From: Auanema rhodensis
Taxonomy: Eukaryota > Nematoda > Chromadorea > Rhabditida > Rhabditidae
Direction of reading: 5' to 3'
Assembly: GCA_964057225.1 (NCBI GenBank)
Contig: OZ059898.1
Location: 14,223,767 to 14,287,766, forward strand
Length of the DNA stretch: 64,000 nt
The position numbers and the translations under genes were made by a program. Shown here piece after piece: positions 24,131 through 41,876 of this stretch (positions are counted from its first letter, which is position 1; each line of letters opens with the position of its first letter). The notes beneath the pieces were generated by a model. That model was not told the origin of the DNA. It saw only the letters and a list, made by a program, of their open reading frames with translations, and ran no database searches.

Positions 24131-24939
24131 CCTACAATGAATCACTTTGAAAAGTATAGTAGTGGAGTATGAAAAATTATTAAATTCGGAACAAAAAACG
24201 AATGGCATGACACAACAGAAAGAAATAACTTAGAATATGAATGAACGGCTATTCGTGTGAGAGAATCAAAATAATGTGCGAAGAATTCATGTTACAAGGT
24301 TGATATGAACCATAGACAAAACCTTTAGGCAGAGAAAATGATAAATTACAAGTGGAAAATTGTCCAGCTGATAAGGTGATCCGTCGTCATGCAACCAAGA
24401 CAGAAATGAAAACCCAGAATTGCCAGCAACACATTCTTGTGGCAGTTCCAGGGTAAAAAACTATAGCAATAAAATTATTACGATTGAAATAGGTGCAGAT
24501 AGCATGAAAATTATTGCTGTATAGTAGAGAGGAGTAGAATTTGCAAAAGATATTGATAGACTACATTTTCTCCATATTAAACATCTTAGCTCAATACTAC
24601 TACTCAGAACAGCATAAACGAAGCGAAAGAGTGAGTTGAACAACAGCTGAGAGGGATAATGAAAACGCGTGATGATGTTTTATAGAGGAGAACGGTGAGA
24701 TAAATCGACTAAATGAATGACAGAAAATAGTTTATCAAAGCGCGAGCGATGTTAATGACAACGATGTTGCTGGCCGATCAGTTTACGTGAATGTTGTCAG
24801 GAATCTGTCAACCTCGGAAATTTCGAAAACCATTATGAACTGAGTTAAAGAGGGAGACTGCGGTAAATTATAAAGCAGTAATTCTTATGAAACATTAATC
24901 GCACATTTAATAGAACTTACGCCGAGAAAGAGATCTCAC

Positions 24940-25037
24940 CTAGGCGTTAAATGATTAATTACTGTTCCAAGGTTAGATTCCTCAAAAGCATCAATCACTC
25001 TTTTGGCTATCGGCACATTATCTAGGGCTAAAATCAT
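24940..25037 (-). CDS. Candidate alternative first coding exon of the monocarboxylate transporter
   Basis: Starts MILALDNVPIAKRVIDAF and ends HLTP plus AG before a good donor GTGAGA. Joining phase 2 to the acceptor at 24131-24136 completes an Arg codon and reads straight into MTGTPSGN in frame, adding 33 residues. The base composition is coding-like. An acceptor TTTTTACAG lies upstream at about 25062. Not proven; the in-frame match alone has a one-in-three chance probability. Confidence 0.5.
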
Positions 25038-26277
25038 GAGGACAGACTTAGAAAAAAAGTTACTGTAAAAATTAAAAGTATTTAATGATGAACATGTTTC
25101 TAGTGAACAAAAATGATAATAATTTCCTATCAGTTATTAGAAAATCGTAAACGTTCGCGATAAGAAAATACAGGTAGCGAGAATCAAGTTAACAGTTTTA
25201 TGACGGGGCAATTTGAGAGCATAAGTACAAGTTATATGAACTAAATTACATGTCCTCTATTCTCAAGACATAAAAGACAGCTATCCATTACGAAAGATAA
25301 ACATTACTACAGATGAAGAAATGTGAAGAAAAAGGCGAGACATATCCAGATAACAAATAATGTTCAGATGAACGGAAGAGTGAGGGTACAACAAGAAGGA
25401 AGACAACTACGAGATGTAAGGAAGGACAAGGAAGAATGAACGGAAAGATCTCCCATTCTTTTTATTCTTTTCTTTCTATCATAAAATACTACAACAGCTT
25501 ACTTAGTACTACTGGGGGAGGAAAATGATTACTCAGACAAAAACACGACTATGCAGCTGTTGCTATGAGGACGTTTAGGTCAGGCGACGACCGTGAGTAT
25601 AGCCATCAGCTGTTGGTCCAGGCTAAACAAAAGATATTTGGCATGCGACAAAAAAGGTTCGATTAGCACAGGTCATCAAGGAGACGAAAGCAACCGCTTG
25701 TTGATATGGTGATCAGATAAAATAACTAGATACGTGCACTTGCAGGCAAATTTGCATAAGATTCAAAACATATATGTGCAATAAAAACGCAGCCATAAGT
25801 AAACAGCAGGTGCATATGAGAGTTAAACGGCAAAATGAGTGTATATAAGAGATAAAACTGCCCTCCCACTGAGCCTGCTGACTTTTCCTGACTTTGTACT
25901 GAAATAGACACTGGGAGAAATGTTTGAAAATGAATTTAGACGAAATTATATTGGAGCAAAGAGTGATTCTACGCCTATTTTCAGCAAAGAATGAAAAGGG
26001 GAGGTGGGGACACAAAATGAAAGGGACCGCCCCGCCCACTAGTAAGGCTCCTCGAGCCATGTGAGATTGATGAAAGCTGATGCAATAGACGACTTTTCAA
26101 AAGATGAAGAGGATGACGATGATTTTAAGGTATTTTGAACACAATTCCATGAAATTGTCTTTGAAAAGGGCACGCGGGAATTGAGGTCGTTGAAGTAAGA
26201 TATTGATTTGCTCGAATGCAATTAGAAAAAAAACGAAACAACAAATTCTTTATAACTAGTAATAAAACAACAAATAA
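25038..26277. other. Intergenic / likely MCT promoter region
   Basis: About 1.2 kb between CTU2 and the transporter. It contains a GC-rich element CCGCCCCGCCCAC at about 26027-26039, resembling a KLF/Sp1 box, which stands out in AT-rich DNA. Open frames at 25713-26060 (-) lack motifs or splice support. Confidence 0.45.
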
Positions 26278-27761
26278 CTATAACAACAGAAGAGGATTTA
26301 ACAACGAAACGTCAGATACTTCTTTTGTCAAATTCTGACAAGTCGGACATAAACTTGAAGAGTTTTCAGCCCCGTTTATATAACAGAGACCACATATTTT
26401 CTGCGGTGTCAGCAAATGAAGCTTTCCTGCTGTGCTTAGGACGGTTGTTATTGTTGACTAAACGAACACGAATGAGGGATGCAAATACCCATAACCAACG
26501 AAGAAAAATCTGATTTCCTCACCTTATATCCCTCCGAAAACAAATTGTCCACGAACCTACTAGTCGCCGCTTGAATCGACCGCTCTATGGGAAGTTTCGC
26601 ATCCTGAAACTTGCATTTGAACTTTTATAAGAGCACAATTTCAAAAATATCACAAATTTAAACTTACTTTTGTTAGAATTATGACATCTTTTTCGTAATT
26701 TTTCAAATGATTAACTATAGTTAATTCTTTTATACTAATATCACGCAATGGCCTAACGAACCACACTTTGTTTGCTCTTTTATCCACTACAGCTGTTAGT
26801 TCCGAAACTGCTGGACCTAAAAATGAAATTATCTCCGTTGAAAAGCTAAGAATATTGGCTCTCTAGACCTCTTCCTAGGCACATCTGGGCCAATGTTAAG
26901 CGACCAAGATAGTCTCCGTTTTCTGGCAAAAGTACCTGACAATGGCTTCAAATATAAGAAATGCCTTATAAAAACAAATGAAACCTTAGTGATAGAAAGG
27001 GCTTCCGCTACTTGTATGCAAGTTTTCTCGCGTAATATTCTCAATATTTCGCGTCTTGATGTCAGAGTTCGAAAAGAGTCCAAGAGCATATGAAGGGCAT
27101 TAATCTGAAATTCATCTCATGGCTCGGTTTGCATAGAGTATTGGTGGGAAAAAAAAGCCCAGACCTGTTGCACTCCTTGGCAACTTTCACTTTGTTCAAA
27201 GCTTTGTGTTCCTAGAGCAGAAGCTACATGGACTATATACCAAGGCACTGAAGGTAGTATTGACCTGATCTCTTTCACTCTTTCTTCAACTTTCGTAATG
27301 GCTTCATGATCCATTTCGGAAATTAAAACTAAGATCTGGAAGCATACAGCATATACAAACTTTGATAAGTTTCATGTCTACCGTTGGATTAATCATCAAC
27401 TTTTTGTATTGCGATTGCTCCATAGATTCCTTTACTTGATGTAAAAGAAAAACAGCAGATTTGGTACCGTCGAAAACAATAACAGCATTGTGTGATTCGC
27501 CATCCCGAAATAGAAATAAAATATAACCACAAAAGAAAAAGAATGAAGATTAGAAATTAGTCTTACTCACTTTAAAAATTCTCTTTTTACTGATAGATGA
27601 ACGGAATTTGTGTGTCACCATTTGAATGAAACATGGTTTACAATATACGGCTTTTTTCACGTCAACCCCTTAAAACATATTTTGAATTAGAAGTATAAAA
27701 ATGGGAAGTAACCTGCCAAACAAGCTATTTCAGGACATTTCACACATTTTTTTTCCGACAT
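26278..27761 (-). CDS. CTU2: Cytoplasmic tRNA 2-thiolation protein 2 (CTU2/NCS2)
   Basis: Partner of CTU1 in thiolating the wobble uridine of tRNA-Lys, -Glu and -Gln. The start MSEEKK-type sequence (MSEKKCVKCPEIACLAG, 27761) supplies a CxxC pair; the next exon gives VDVKKAVYCKPCFIQMVTHK then FRSSISKKRIFK, the family's CxxCF...HKFR zinc and Lys/Arg signature. The middle exons carry HNAVIVFDGTKSAVFLLHQV, VKEIRSILPSVPWYIVHVAS and ALSITKVLLPENGDYLGRLT (a conserved CTU2 block). The C-terminus has KICGLCYINGAENSSSLCPT then CQNLTKEV, a second zinc-type CxxC...CxxC, ending at the TAG at 26278-26280. An acceptor TTAG ends one base before the ATG, consistent with spliced-leader addition. The upstream AMPK stop is 349 bp away on the same strand, so an operon is possible. 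Confidence 0.9.
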
Positions 27762-28110
27762 CCTAATATTTCAACTTTACTACGTTATCTAACATCAATG
27801 AAAGTTTTAGCGGTATTCTTGCAAGCAAACAGAAAATTCAAAAAAAAAAATCCCATGTACATAAAAATTTATCTACAAAGTGTAACATCGCATTCGCCAG
27901 AAAAAAAACTATATACAGGAATAACAACGTGATTATCAAACTATATTCCAAAACTAATTTAACTCTACATCACATTAGTATAAACTTTATGAAACTTAAA
28001 ACAAGAAAATCACGAGCACGTGGTCCAAATAATGAAAATGAACCAAAAAGTTCTACTCTTTGGAGCATTGGTAACTTTTTCGACTGCGTATGTAAATATA
28101 TCAAACTCAT
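27762..28110. other. Short gap between AMPK and CTU2
   Basis: It holds the AMPK 3' UTR and an acceptor just before CTU2. I see no clear AATAAA signal in the minus-strand orientation. Open frames at 27929-28168 (+) and 28010-28234 (-) overlap AMPK coding sequence and are shadows. Confidence 0.45.
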
Positions 28111-31622
<3,512 letters not shown>

Positions 31623-32426
31623 TGTGTCCACTCAGAACCTAGATATCATAAACAATTGCTTAGCTTAAATGTTTATAAAACACTCACCTCTGTTCCAGCT
31701 ACTCTTGTTCTCGTTGCTTGAGTTTTGTTGTAATAGAAAGTTGAATCAATTGTCATGCACCTCCATTTTGTTCGGAAATATGCGAGGATTAGAGTGTCCG
31801 TCCTCTACATCGACAACGATGTATTGATCTAAATACTGTTCTATTTGCTCGTTTGACTGATGTCCATGTTTGCAGATCAAAGTTATCAAAATGCCAAATT
31901 GTTTATTTCAAAATGTCCACAGATTTCCACGTAATAGGGAAAGACCCGGTTTTCCGATGGATCGTTCGAATAATTAGATGCGTTGTTGTAATCGTCTCCC
32001 GGACGGTTCTCCGACGCTCTCGAATTCTATTTGCATATTATTAGCCTCATTACGCCTTTGTGTTGTTACAGGTTTTATCTTTGCGTTTTCATAACCACTT
32101 TTTTTCCATGACTTGCTCAGTTATCTTCTTACGGGTGGTCATCCCATGTACATAGGTGCAAAATCTATACTTAGAAATCTATCGTGTGACTTATTTATCT
32201 CGAGAATTAAAGTCCACTATTTTCAGTTTGAGTATTCTGATTGTAACTGAAATAATCAAACGCCCTAGAATGCATATCGATCTCCCTTATCTTTCTTTAA
32301 TACTCTTGATAAACTCATTTTTTCCTTATTCTTCTGATTCTTCATTGAATAATCTTGTTACTTCGCTAGTGGTTTTATATTCTTCTTCAATTATTGTATT
32401 GTTTCAGCTTAACCTATTCGGTAACC
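31623..32426. other. Divergent intergenic region between AMPK alpha and GOT1
   Basis: About 0.8 kb shared 5' region. An acceptor TTTCAG at about 32402-32407 just upstream of the GOT1 ATG implies a 5' UTR intron or trans-splicing. No other exon seen. Confidence 0.5.
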
Positions 32427-34050
<1,624 letters not shown>

Positions 34051-34515
34051 AAGCTTCACAATTCTGTTTATTATTAGAGGAAGCATGATTTATATTAAGT
34101 CAGTAAATAGGACTAAACTAACATTTTTGTATTTAAAACTAATTTATTTTACCTCATCCTACTATTGACCCTGTGAGTTGTAGGCTTTGTATTTAGTCTT
34201 TGTAATATCTTAAGCTGCAATATTCTTTAGTATAAATGTACATTATCTAATTGTTTATTGCTTCTTATAGAAATGCTATTTAAATATTTCTGTTCTTACA
34301 GCCAAGCCAAGAAATACCATATAATTCACAAAATTTAGTAATAACATGGGTAAGTGAAAAGAGTTACTATACGGAATGATGGGTTCCGTTAAAATTATGT
34401 AGCTGAGAGGTTGTACAGGATGACGTGCCTAATGTTCTCAATAAGGATGATCACCAAAATAAAAAAATGAATGAAATTCACTAATATTACAGGAATATGT
34501 AGGGAGAATGCAGAT
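34051..34515. other. Convergent 3' region between GOT1 and a small membrane protein gene
   Basis: AT-rich 3' UTR sequence for both genes. No coding signal. Confidence 0.5.
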
Positions 34516-34919
34516 TTACTCGTCTTCGTCCATGTGATGAACTAATCCACCACGTACCTGGATGGTACGAATATCGTGAGGTCCCAACCGAATACCGCGC
34601 TTAGCGCCAAACTGAAAATATAAATGTATATAAAAGATCAAATATTCTCATATAGTATGCTTCGTTCATTCATTAATTGAAGCTATTATTCGAAAGCGAA
34701 TTGTCCTTTTCCGAATAACGAAGCATGAGTTCATGAGTAAATGAATAAATTAAAAAGAAAAATGGAGCTAACCTTCTCGAATCTAGTGATATCGTCGTAT
34801 TTAGTAATGCAGAAGAAATTGATGATAAAGAATGAAAGAATAAATGTTACAACTCCAAAAATAACGGCTACTATAACAGCTCCGAAGTAGTCTAAAGCTT
34901 CAAATTCTTGCTTCGGCAT
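34516..34919 (-). CDS. Small single-pass membrane protein, unknown function
   Basis: Two exons give 80 residues: MPKQEFEALDYFGAVIVAVI..., one long hydrophobic segment (about residues 13-37, FGAVIVAVIFGVVTFILSFF and on), then a cytosolic tail TKYDDITRFEKFGAKRG, RLGPHDIRTIQVRGGLVHHM and DEDE at the end. The coding sequence of the tail is notably less AT-rich than its surroundings and looks constrained. An acceptor CACAG ends immediately before the ATG, typical of spliced-leader or 5' intron placement. I do not recognise the family. Confidence 0.75.
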
Positions 34920-37900
34920 CTGTGATGAAAAAATAGGTTTAAAATAATTACTTAAAACATATAAATGAGTAAAGATCAATAAGAAGTAACAGAAAAAATT
35001 AGAAAAAAGAAACAGATGGATTGAAAAAGTTGAAGAACAAAGCTGTCGTCTTATCCGGATAAGAAGATTTAGCTTAAAAAGCTCACTTGAACGGAATCGA
35101 AGAATAAAATAATATCATAAAAACAGTTGTTTCATAGTATATAAAACAATAAAGTTGGTTTAATTATAAAAATATTTAAATTACAATTTGAAAATGAAAG
35201 AATATATTTCATTTCTTCTGATAAAATGGAAAATGGTTGAAGCAAACTGGATTTCCATTATGAATAGAACATAAAAGCAGCATAATATGAACAGTCTCAG
35301 GTAGATTGAATATCAATGGACAGAAAAATGTTTTCAATACCTGATTACACTCGAGTATTGAATTTAATTTTTCGATTAACGAATGAGATGAAACACATCC
35401 ACACCTTTGAGTTAATTGAGATTTTGCGAATGTTCAGAATCAAAACAAGTACAAACGAATGTTGCTTCTTCGACCCAAGCATATACCCGTAGTTTGTAAA
35501 GGAACTTCTTGGACTTTTTTCGATTATAAATGACTTGATGAGTCGGAACAGGCATTTAACGTACGGAAGTGTGATAGCCTTCGATGTTAATAAATCTCAA
35601 TGCAATCAATAGACAGCACACAACTTCTATCAGTTTAAGTTAAAGGATATAGATGTCGTAATAATGAATGGAGATGTAGAATACCATTAAAATTGGCTAT
35701 AATCTCATCCAGATCGTGAAGCTCAAGTGTATAGTAGTAACGATGAGACCGCGAAAAGGCATGTGATTATAAAAAAGATGAGAATGAATAGCAGCAGTAC
35801 TGCTGACTGCGGCAAACGAATGGATTGAGAGTTAAAAGAAAAAAAATGAGCTTGAGAACTAAAATGGATAGAAAATAAACAGCTTATTTGATATATGACC
35901 GGTTCGAAGCATTCTGAACATTGAAATAAGAAAATCTGCAATCATTATTTCAACGGTGACGAGTGATTTTGCGTGAAAATCGCTGTCACAACATGCCATT
36001 TATGATGAGCGAAGAGGGAGGAGGAAGAATGGTTACAATATGATATTTACTATAGAAGAATAAGAAATGTGATGAAATGGAACAATAAGAAGAGAAAAAA
36101 CAACAAAAAAAAGAGACGAAAATAAGAAAACTAATTAAACTATTAAAGAAAAATAAGAATTTAAATTTTTCAATGAACCTTAGTTGGTAAGCTAATGAGC
36201 AATCAATGATTTTCGCGACCTGAAGTGCAGATTTCGAATTTTAACTGTTAATCCAGTGCAATTCTAATAGAGCACATGATCTTTTCTTGACCCGCCAGCT
36301 ACTCGAGTGACCGGGCACCGGCTGCGAAGAATGAGGTGGTGGTGGTGGTAGTAGTGGTGCAGTGGCTATTCGGTGTTGTGTGGCGGTGGAATGCGAAACG
36401 AAGTAGAAGATGGGAAGACGAATAAGAGAATGAAAAGGTTGGCAGGGAACGAGGTCGTGAAGGGAAATTGCTGTTATGGGACAGTTGTGTTGAAAGTCTC
36501 AACTGTTTGTGACGACGCAGTATCGTCGAGGACGAGAAAATGCTTCTGCATCATGTATTGTTGTCAGATTCTGTAGAAAGGTAACAATGATGGACGGAAG
36601 GTAGCAATCAGGTTTTTCGCTGATGTCGATGACACCGACGGGAATCGATCGAATCAAATTAGACAACCTTGAAACTTTGCGATGCGTCTATTATGGCAAT
36701 GGCATACAAACGTCTAGGGCAGTCAGTAACTAAAGCTGTTTTCTAGTTCTTCTTACAATACATGAAAACAATCAATTGTAGAATGGAGAAATTGGACGTG
36801 AAAAGACTAATATTCCTTGATATTAGGATTGTAGAGACTCAGAGTTCTGATTAATAAGATAATAATCCGGCTCATTTTATGAAGCTTATTAGCTGCAGCC
36901 CCAGAGCGACAAGAGCAACATTAAGGAAGTGTGAGGGCTTGCCTTTAAATTCTATCTAATGCTGATGGGCTGCACATGCCGTTCAGGAAGATCAACTCAG
37001 AACCAACTCCTAAGTTTCCAGACAAAGAGATTGACAGAAGGAAACAGCAGCTTGGCATTGTGCTATTGACAGCGAAACTTAAATGATGCTCCAAGAGCAA
37101 AAAGTACAAAAAGAAATAAAGAAAGTTTAGAAAAAAAGGAACAGATAACGATGGCCTAGAGAGAGTACGGGGATTCCCTCGTGAGAACATGCAGCTCGTG
37201 TTAACAACGAAGATTGAGTAGAACGCAGAACTGATGCTCTGATGTCTCCTGATTACCTCATTTTATTTTCCGGCGCTCTTAGTGATATCTCAGAGTCAGA
37301 TCTCTACTCCCATTCTTCTAAATTTCTTCTTTCACCCCTCTCATATTCATTACTCTATCTCTTTATCTCGTTTTTCTTGTTCACACTCATTGAAGTTGTT
37401 CTCTACATATATCAAGTCTGTTCTTCGATTTGCCAGGTTTCTTCTAGTATCTACACAAATCTATTGCATTCACTCAATCAGTCACATGACTTTGACTGAA
37501 TGTTACATCGCCAGAGAAAGTCAGAAAAGGCTGAGCTAATGAAATTTCGCTTTTTTGAGGTAGTCTCAGACATTTATGGCAAATATTTTATCAGCTGGAT
37601 ATGAAAAGTTAGTGCTGGAATAACATTATAAAAAATGGATAAAGGACCAAATTAATTAAATGACCGAGGACAAGAGAGAAAAGCCACTTTCTCATCGATC
37701 TCTTGGATTGGAAAATAATATTGCTCAGCTTTTCATCTGTTTCTCTAGTGAAGTTGAGACACACACAACGAGCAGTAAGGAACAAAAAGTTATACATATA
37801 TGAAGAGTGTAAGGAAAAGTTACATGAATTTGGTATTTCAATTAGCTTGAACAGAGCAAATTGAAGAATTTAAATTGAGAAGATATAAGACATTCACAAG

Positions 37901-40900
37901 GGGGGGGGGTAGTTGAAGAAGAAGCGCAAGATGAAGAACATAGACATATAGGAGATCAATGAACGCACTCAAATTAGCTTGAACTTGAAAATTAAAGAAA
38001 GAAGGCTGCAACTCAAATTGAAGTTGTCAATAGTAGAAGTAAAAGTAAATGAAGCTTTCATATATGGAATTTGAATTCATATATATATATATATCAAGAA
38101 ATTGGTTTTGAAACGTATTCTCATAAAAGGATAGAGGAAGGAATTCAATAGAGTATGGATACATACGTAGAGTTTCAGAGTGGGATAGATTGAGAGCAAG
38201 GCAGAGTAAGAAGAAAACGAGCAATAGGCTTACCATTTAAGGAGAGAATATGTCAGACACGTGAGGGTGAGGTTTAAAAACTCAGATCTACTCTTCAAAC
38301 GAAGACAGAGTCTGAAGAGAATTCAGTGAAAAAGAGTCGTAAGTGACCAGATATCATACATGGTCGTTCTTCCTGAGCTATCTGGTGTAGTACAACAGAG
38401 CCTACAGATGAAAGTCAAAACAAGGAAGTAAGCTGTTGTTAATACTACATAATCACATCTCGAATTCAAATATGGGTTCAAGAAAAAATTAAAAATAACG
38501 ATAACGATGACGATGATGAGATCGAAAAAGGTAGACGAAAGTATTGACTCTCAGAGACCTTATACGATATCGATGATAGCAAAAGACATTCAAACATCAT
38601 TTGAACGATGTGATCACTGCTAGTAAGAAGACAGCCTGATTCCAGCAGCCACCGCTTATGACCGAAATTTCAGGTCTGACTGAAAAATTATCCTTAGATG
38701 ATGAGCCTTAGCTTCACTGATCAACCGAAAATGATCAGAAATTTGAGCCACCACGTGAGCCGTATTTATCAGGTCCGGCCCCTCTGGTTTGTAAAGTTTA
38801 CATAGCTATCAGGTTGATTTCACAGATAAAAATATGTGAAGTTAATGAGAAAAAGAAGAAAATATACAAAAAATAAAACTATACATATGGAAAAATAAGA
38901 AAGGATCCTAGGAAATCGCTACAGATCACAATGTCTTTTAGGACTGAATGTGGTTGATCACATTAAATTGAAAGATACGAAACGGCCTGTCGAGTTCAAA
39001 AAAAATTTTTTTCGATTTTTGACTCACTCACTTTGCTCGCTGTCCTGCAAATTTGTATTTTTTGTGCGCCTACTACTAGTAGGGAAAGAAAGGTGCAAGG
39101 CAAACTAAGTGCTTGAAGAAGTGAAAGAAACCAAAAAAACTTTTAGAAAAAGGTAGTAAGAAGGGGGGGGGGAATCAGAAATGGAATAGTGAGAGACAGT
39201 GATTCTATAGAGAAATTGAAAAATTCGGAAGAGAGTGCGAAGTGAATTGATATTTCGCAGCAACAACGACATTACCGTGAGATACGAGAAAAGCAAGTTT
39301 TTGACTTTTAATAGGAACCATATTGTACAAATGTGTCTTTTCTCGCCGAAATTCCTGTAAGAATTATGGTCAGGCAGGCAGGAAGGCAATTCTATTTGCT
39401 TGACTGAAAGAGACATGAATGGAATATAAACGCAAATATTTAATTCAAAACGTGGAAAATGCCGTTATTTCTTTATTTTTTTGAGTTTTTTGTTATGTTT
39501 TTCTCTCACAGCTATGTGTGAGGGATTGAATAATGTCGTTTAGGCTATTAACAGAAACATGTGGAAGAACAGCAACAGGTGCCCGAGAAGAAATGCACTG
39601 ACTGCACTGCTCTCTCGGCTCCAAAAATTCGATTCACACCTGACATGCTATAAGCACGGAAGATATGATTTTTCGATCTCAGCTGAGCTCCACGAAACTG
39701 TTTCCTCAAAAATCATTGAGATCTCAATTCTTATGTGTGACTGATGGGAGCGACAGATGTGTATGCAATAACCGTTGCCAAATTTCCTACACAAATCCCA
39801 AACATGACCGGTCAATGACCCTCAGTTGAGCCGCTCGTCGCAATGCTATTGTTGCACGTGGAACTATTTCTGTAACAAGCTTAGAAGAATTTGAATATGC
39901 TAGTTGCTATGTGATATAACATATAATTCAGTTAATTATCGTTCGAATGGCAGTTTTAACTCAATGTTTCTTATTATAGACCGGATACTATCAGTGAAAA
40001 GCGGTAATGATTTCTCGCTTTGATCACTTGCCGGCTCAATAATTTATTTGCGATTATTTAGACGATAAGACAAGCAATATTTACAAAACGGTGAATAACA
40101 AGAACAATTAATGTGCGAAGACGTGGAAAGTATTAAGAGTTAAGAGGTAAGAATTTTCAGAGAGAGATTGAGCGAGAGTTACGGCGAGAGAGAGAGAGAG
40201 AACAGAGGAACAGCTTTGGTAAAAGCCGTCGAAATCGAGAGAAACTTAGAATTTAAGAGAAATATTTCCTTAAAACAAATGAACTTTTAAACACGTGTTT
40301 CATTTTTGTGACAGATTGTACGAAATCAAAATCGTTGTCTGAAGACGACGAGGAAGAGCGATGGAAGTGGCACGTGATAACTGAGCGTTTGCGAATTTTG
40401 AGGATAAAGAATATGAGATAGTTTTCATAACTAGTTCAATGTATATTTTCCATAGAAATATAGAATGTGGATCATGTGAGTAGTGAAGGCTAAATATCGA
40501 AAATTTGAAGTTAATTGAGGTAGCAATGGTGATAAATGTCTTTTAAAATTTTAAAATTTTGAATAGAATCGATGAAGAATGGAAGAAAAACGAAGAAAAG
40601 CACAACGACGAACGTGATGAAGGACATAGAAATTGGAAAAGATGGCAGTGTTTCAAGAATATTCTCATGTTTAAAATCAGCTATATTAGGAATTCAATAT
40701 TGACATTTGGCATATTTTTGAAAAATCTTCAGTTCTTTAATGAAGTTCAACACAAAACTGAAATAAATCAAAGAAACCAAAGAAACCAAAGAAACAAGTA
40801 AAGGGACATGGAATGTACAAGTTGTGGATAAGATATGAGTTCAATTTGTACTTTGATGCCACAAATTGATATTTCAAAAATGTTTTAGAAATGAGTATAC

Positions 40901-41876
40901 TTTGGCTATATTAAGTTTGATAAAGGAAGTTCAAATTAGATGAATGTCTCAGATTTCGGACAGCAATTTCAAACTTTGTTCTATAAAATTAAAGTTTTGA
41001 TAATTAGATAACAAAATATATGATGTATTCTTATATTAAATCATGGGATATTACATGAGGAATTGGAGAAAAGTCATGAGAATTCAAGCTATGTTTGTCT
41101 TATTCTTTCTATTATATCCAGAATCTGAATGAAGATAACTTACAGGATATTCTCAAATTGCTATACAATAAGATTCATTTTTTCTTATTTCCTACTTGTA
41201 AACAAAAATATTCAAAACTGTAGTTTGAATATTATTTCTCTCTCTCTTCTCTCTCTTCTCTCTATCTATCTATCTATCTATCTATATCTCTTTCAAAGCC
41301 ATAAAGAAGCAAAGGAATAAGTTAAAAGCCCAAATTGAAAAACGTTTCAAAGTAAGTCGAAAGTGGTTAAACTAAAGAAAATACTTTGTAAAGACTTAAG
41401 TCACATGAGTCTAACGATGTCTAAATAACGGGGGGACGATTATCACAGATCCTTCTAGACAATTAAAACAATCCTTTCGAATAAAAAAGAATAGAAATTG
41501 AATAGAAGTACTTCTTTGAGTAGTTTCTCTTGTAAAATAGCCAGATATCTTCATTATAATATGACGTTTTCTATCATTTTTGTTAAAATATTTAATTAAA
41601 ATTAAAAAATTACAATACATTTATTATAAGTGGAATACGAGCAGCATATTCAGCAGCATGTACGCTTCGTTGTCCAGGTGCTATGTCTCATAAATTTTGA
41701 AATTTTAATCTCAGAAGTTTAATGGTGAATAAAGGTATTTGAAAGGGAAACATGAATTACTTATATATATATATATACTAAACAGGTGTAGTTATTAAAT
41801 GAATTGAAACAGAAAAAAAAATTTGTAATTTGAAGTTGAAAAAGAATATTCTCGGTCGGCAATCAAGCCGGTTAAG
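34920..41876. other. Gene desert, about 7 kb, no gene supported
   Basis: Contains only short frames with no motif. Noted sequence features: GGT repeats near 36330-36358; a run of 10 G at 37900-37909; a run of 10 G at 39163-39172; GA at about 40184-40201; a 9-bp tandem CAAAGAAAC at about 40766-40797; and (TATC)n at about 41263-41285. Local composition varies, with GC-richer islands near 36290-36520 and 38640-38790, so long introns, distal promoters or non-coding RNA are possible. I cannot show any. Confidence 0.45.

Noticed and set aside
25713-26060. 115-codon frame on the minus strand between CTU2 and the transporter
   Set aside because: No recognisable domain and no splice signals consistent with either neighbour.
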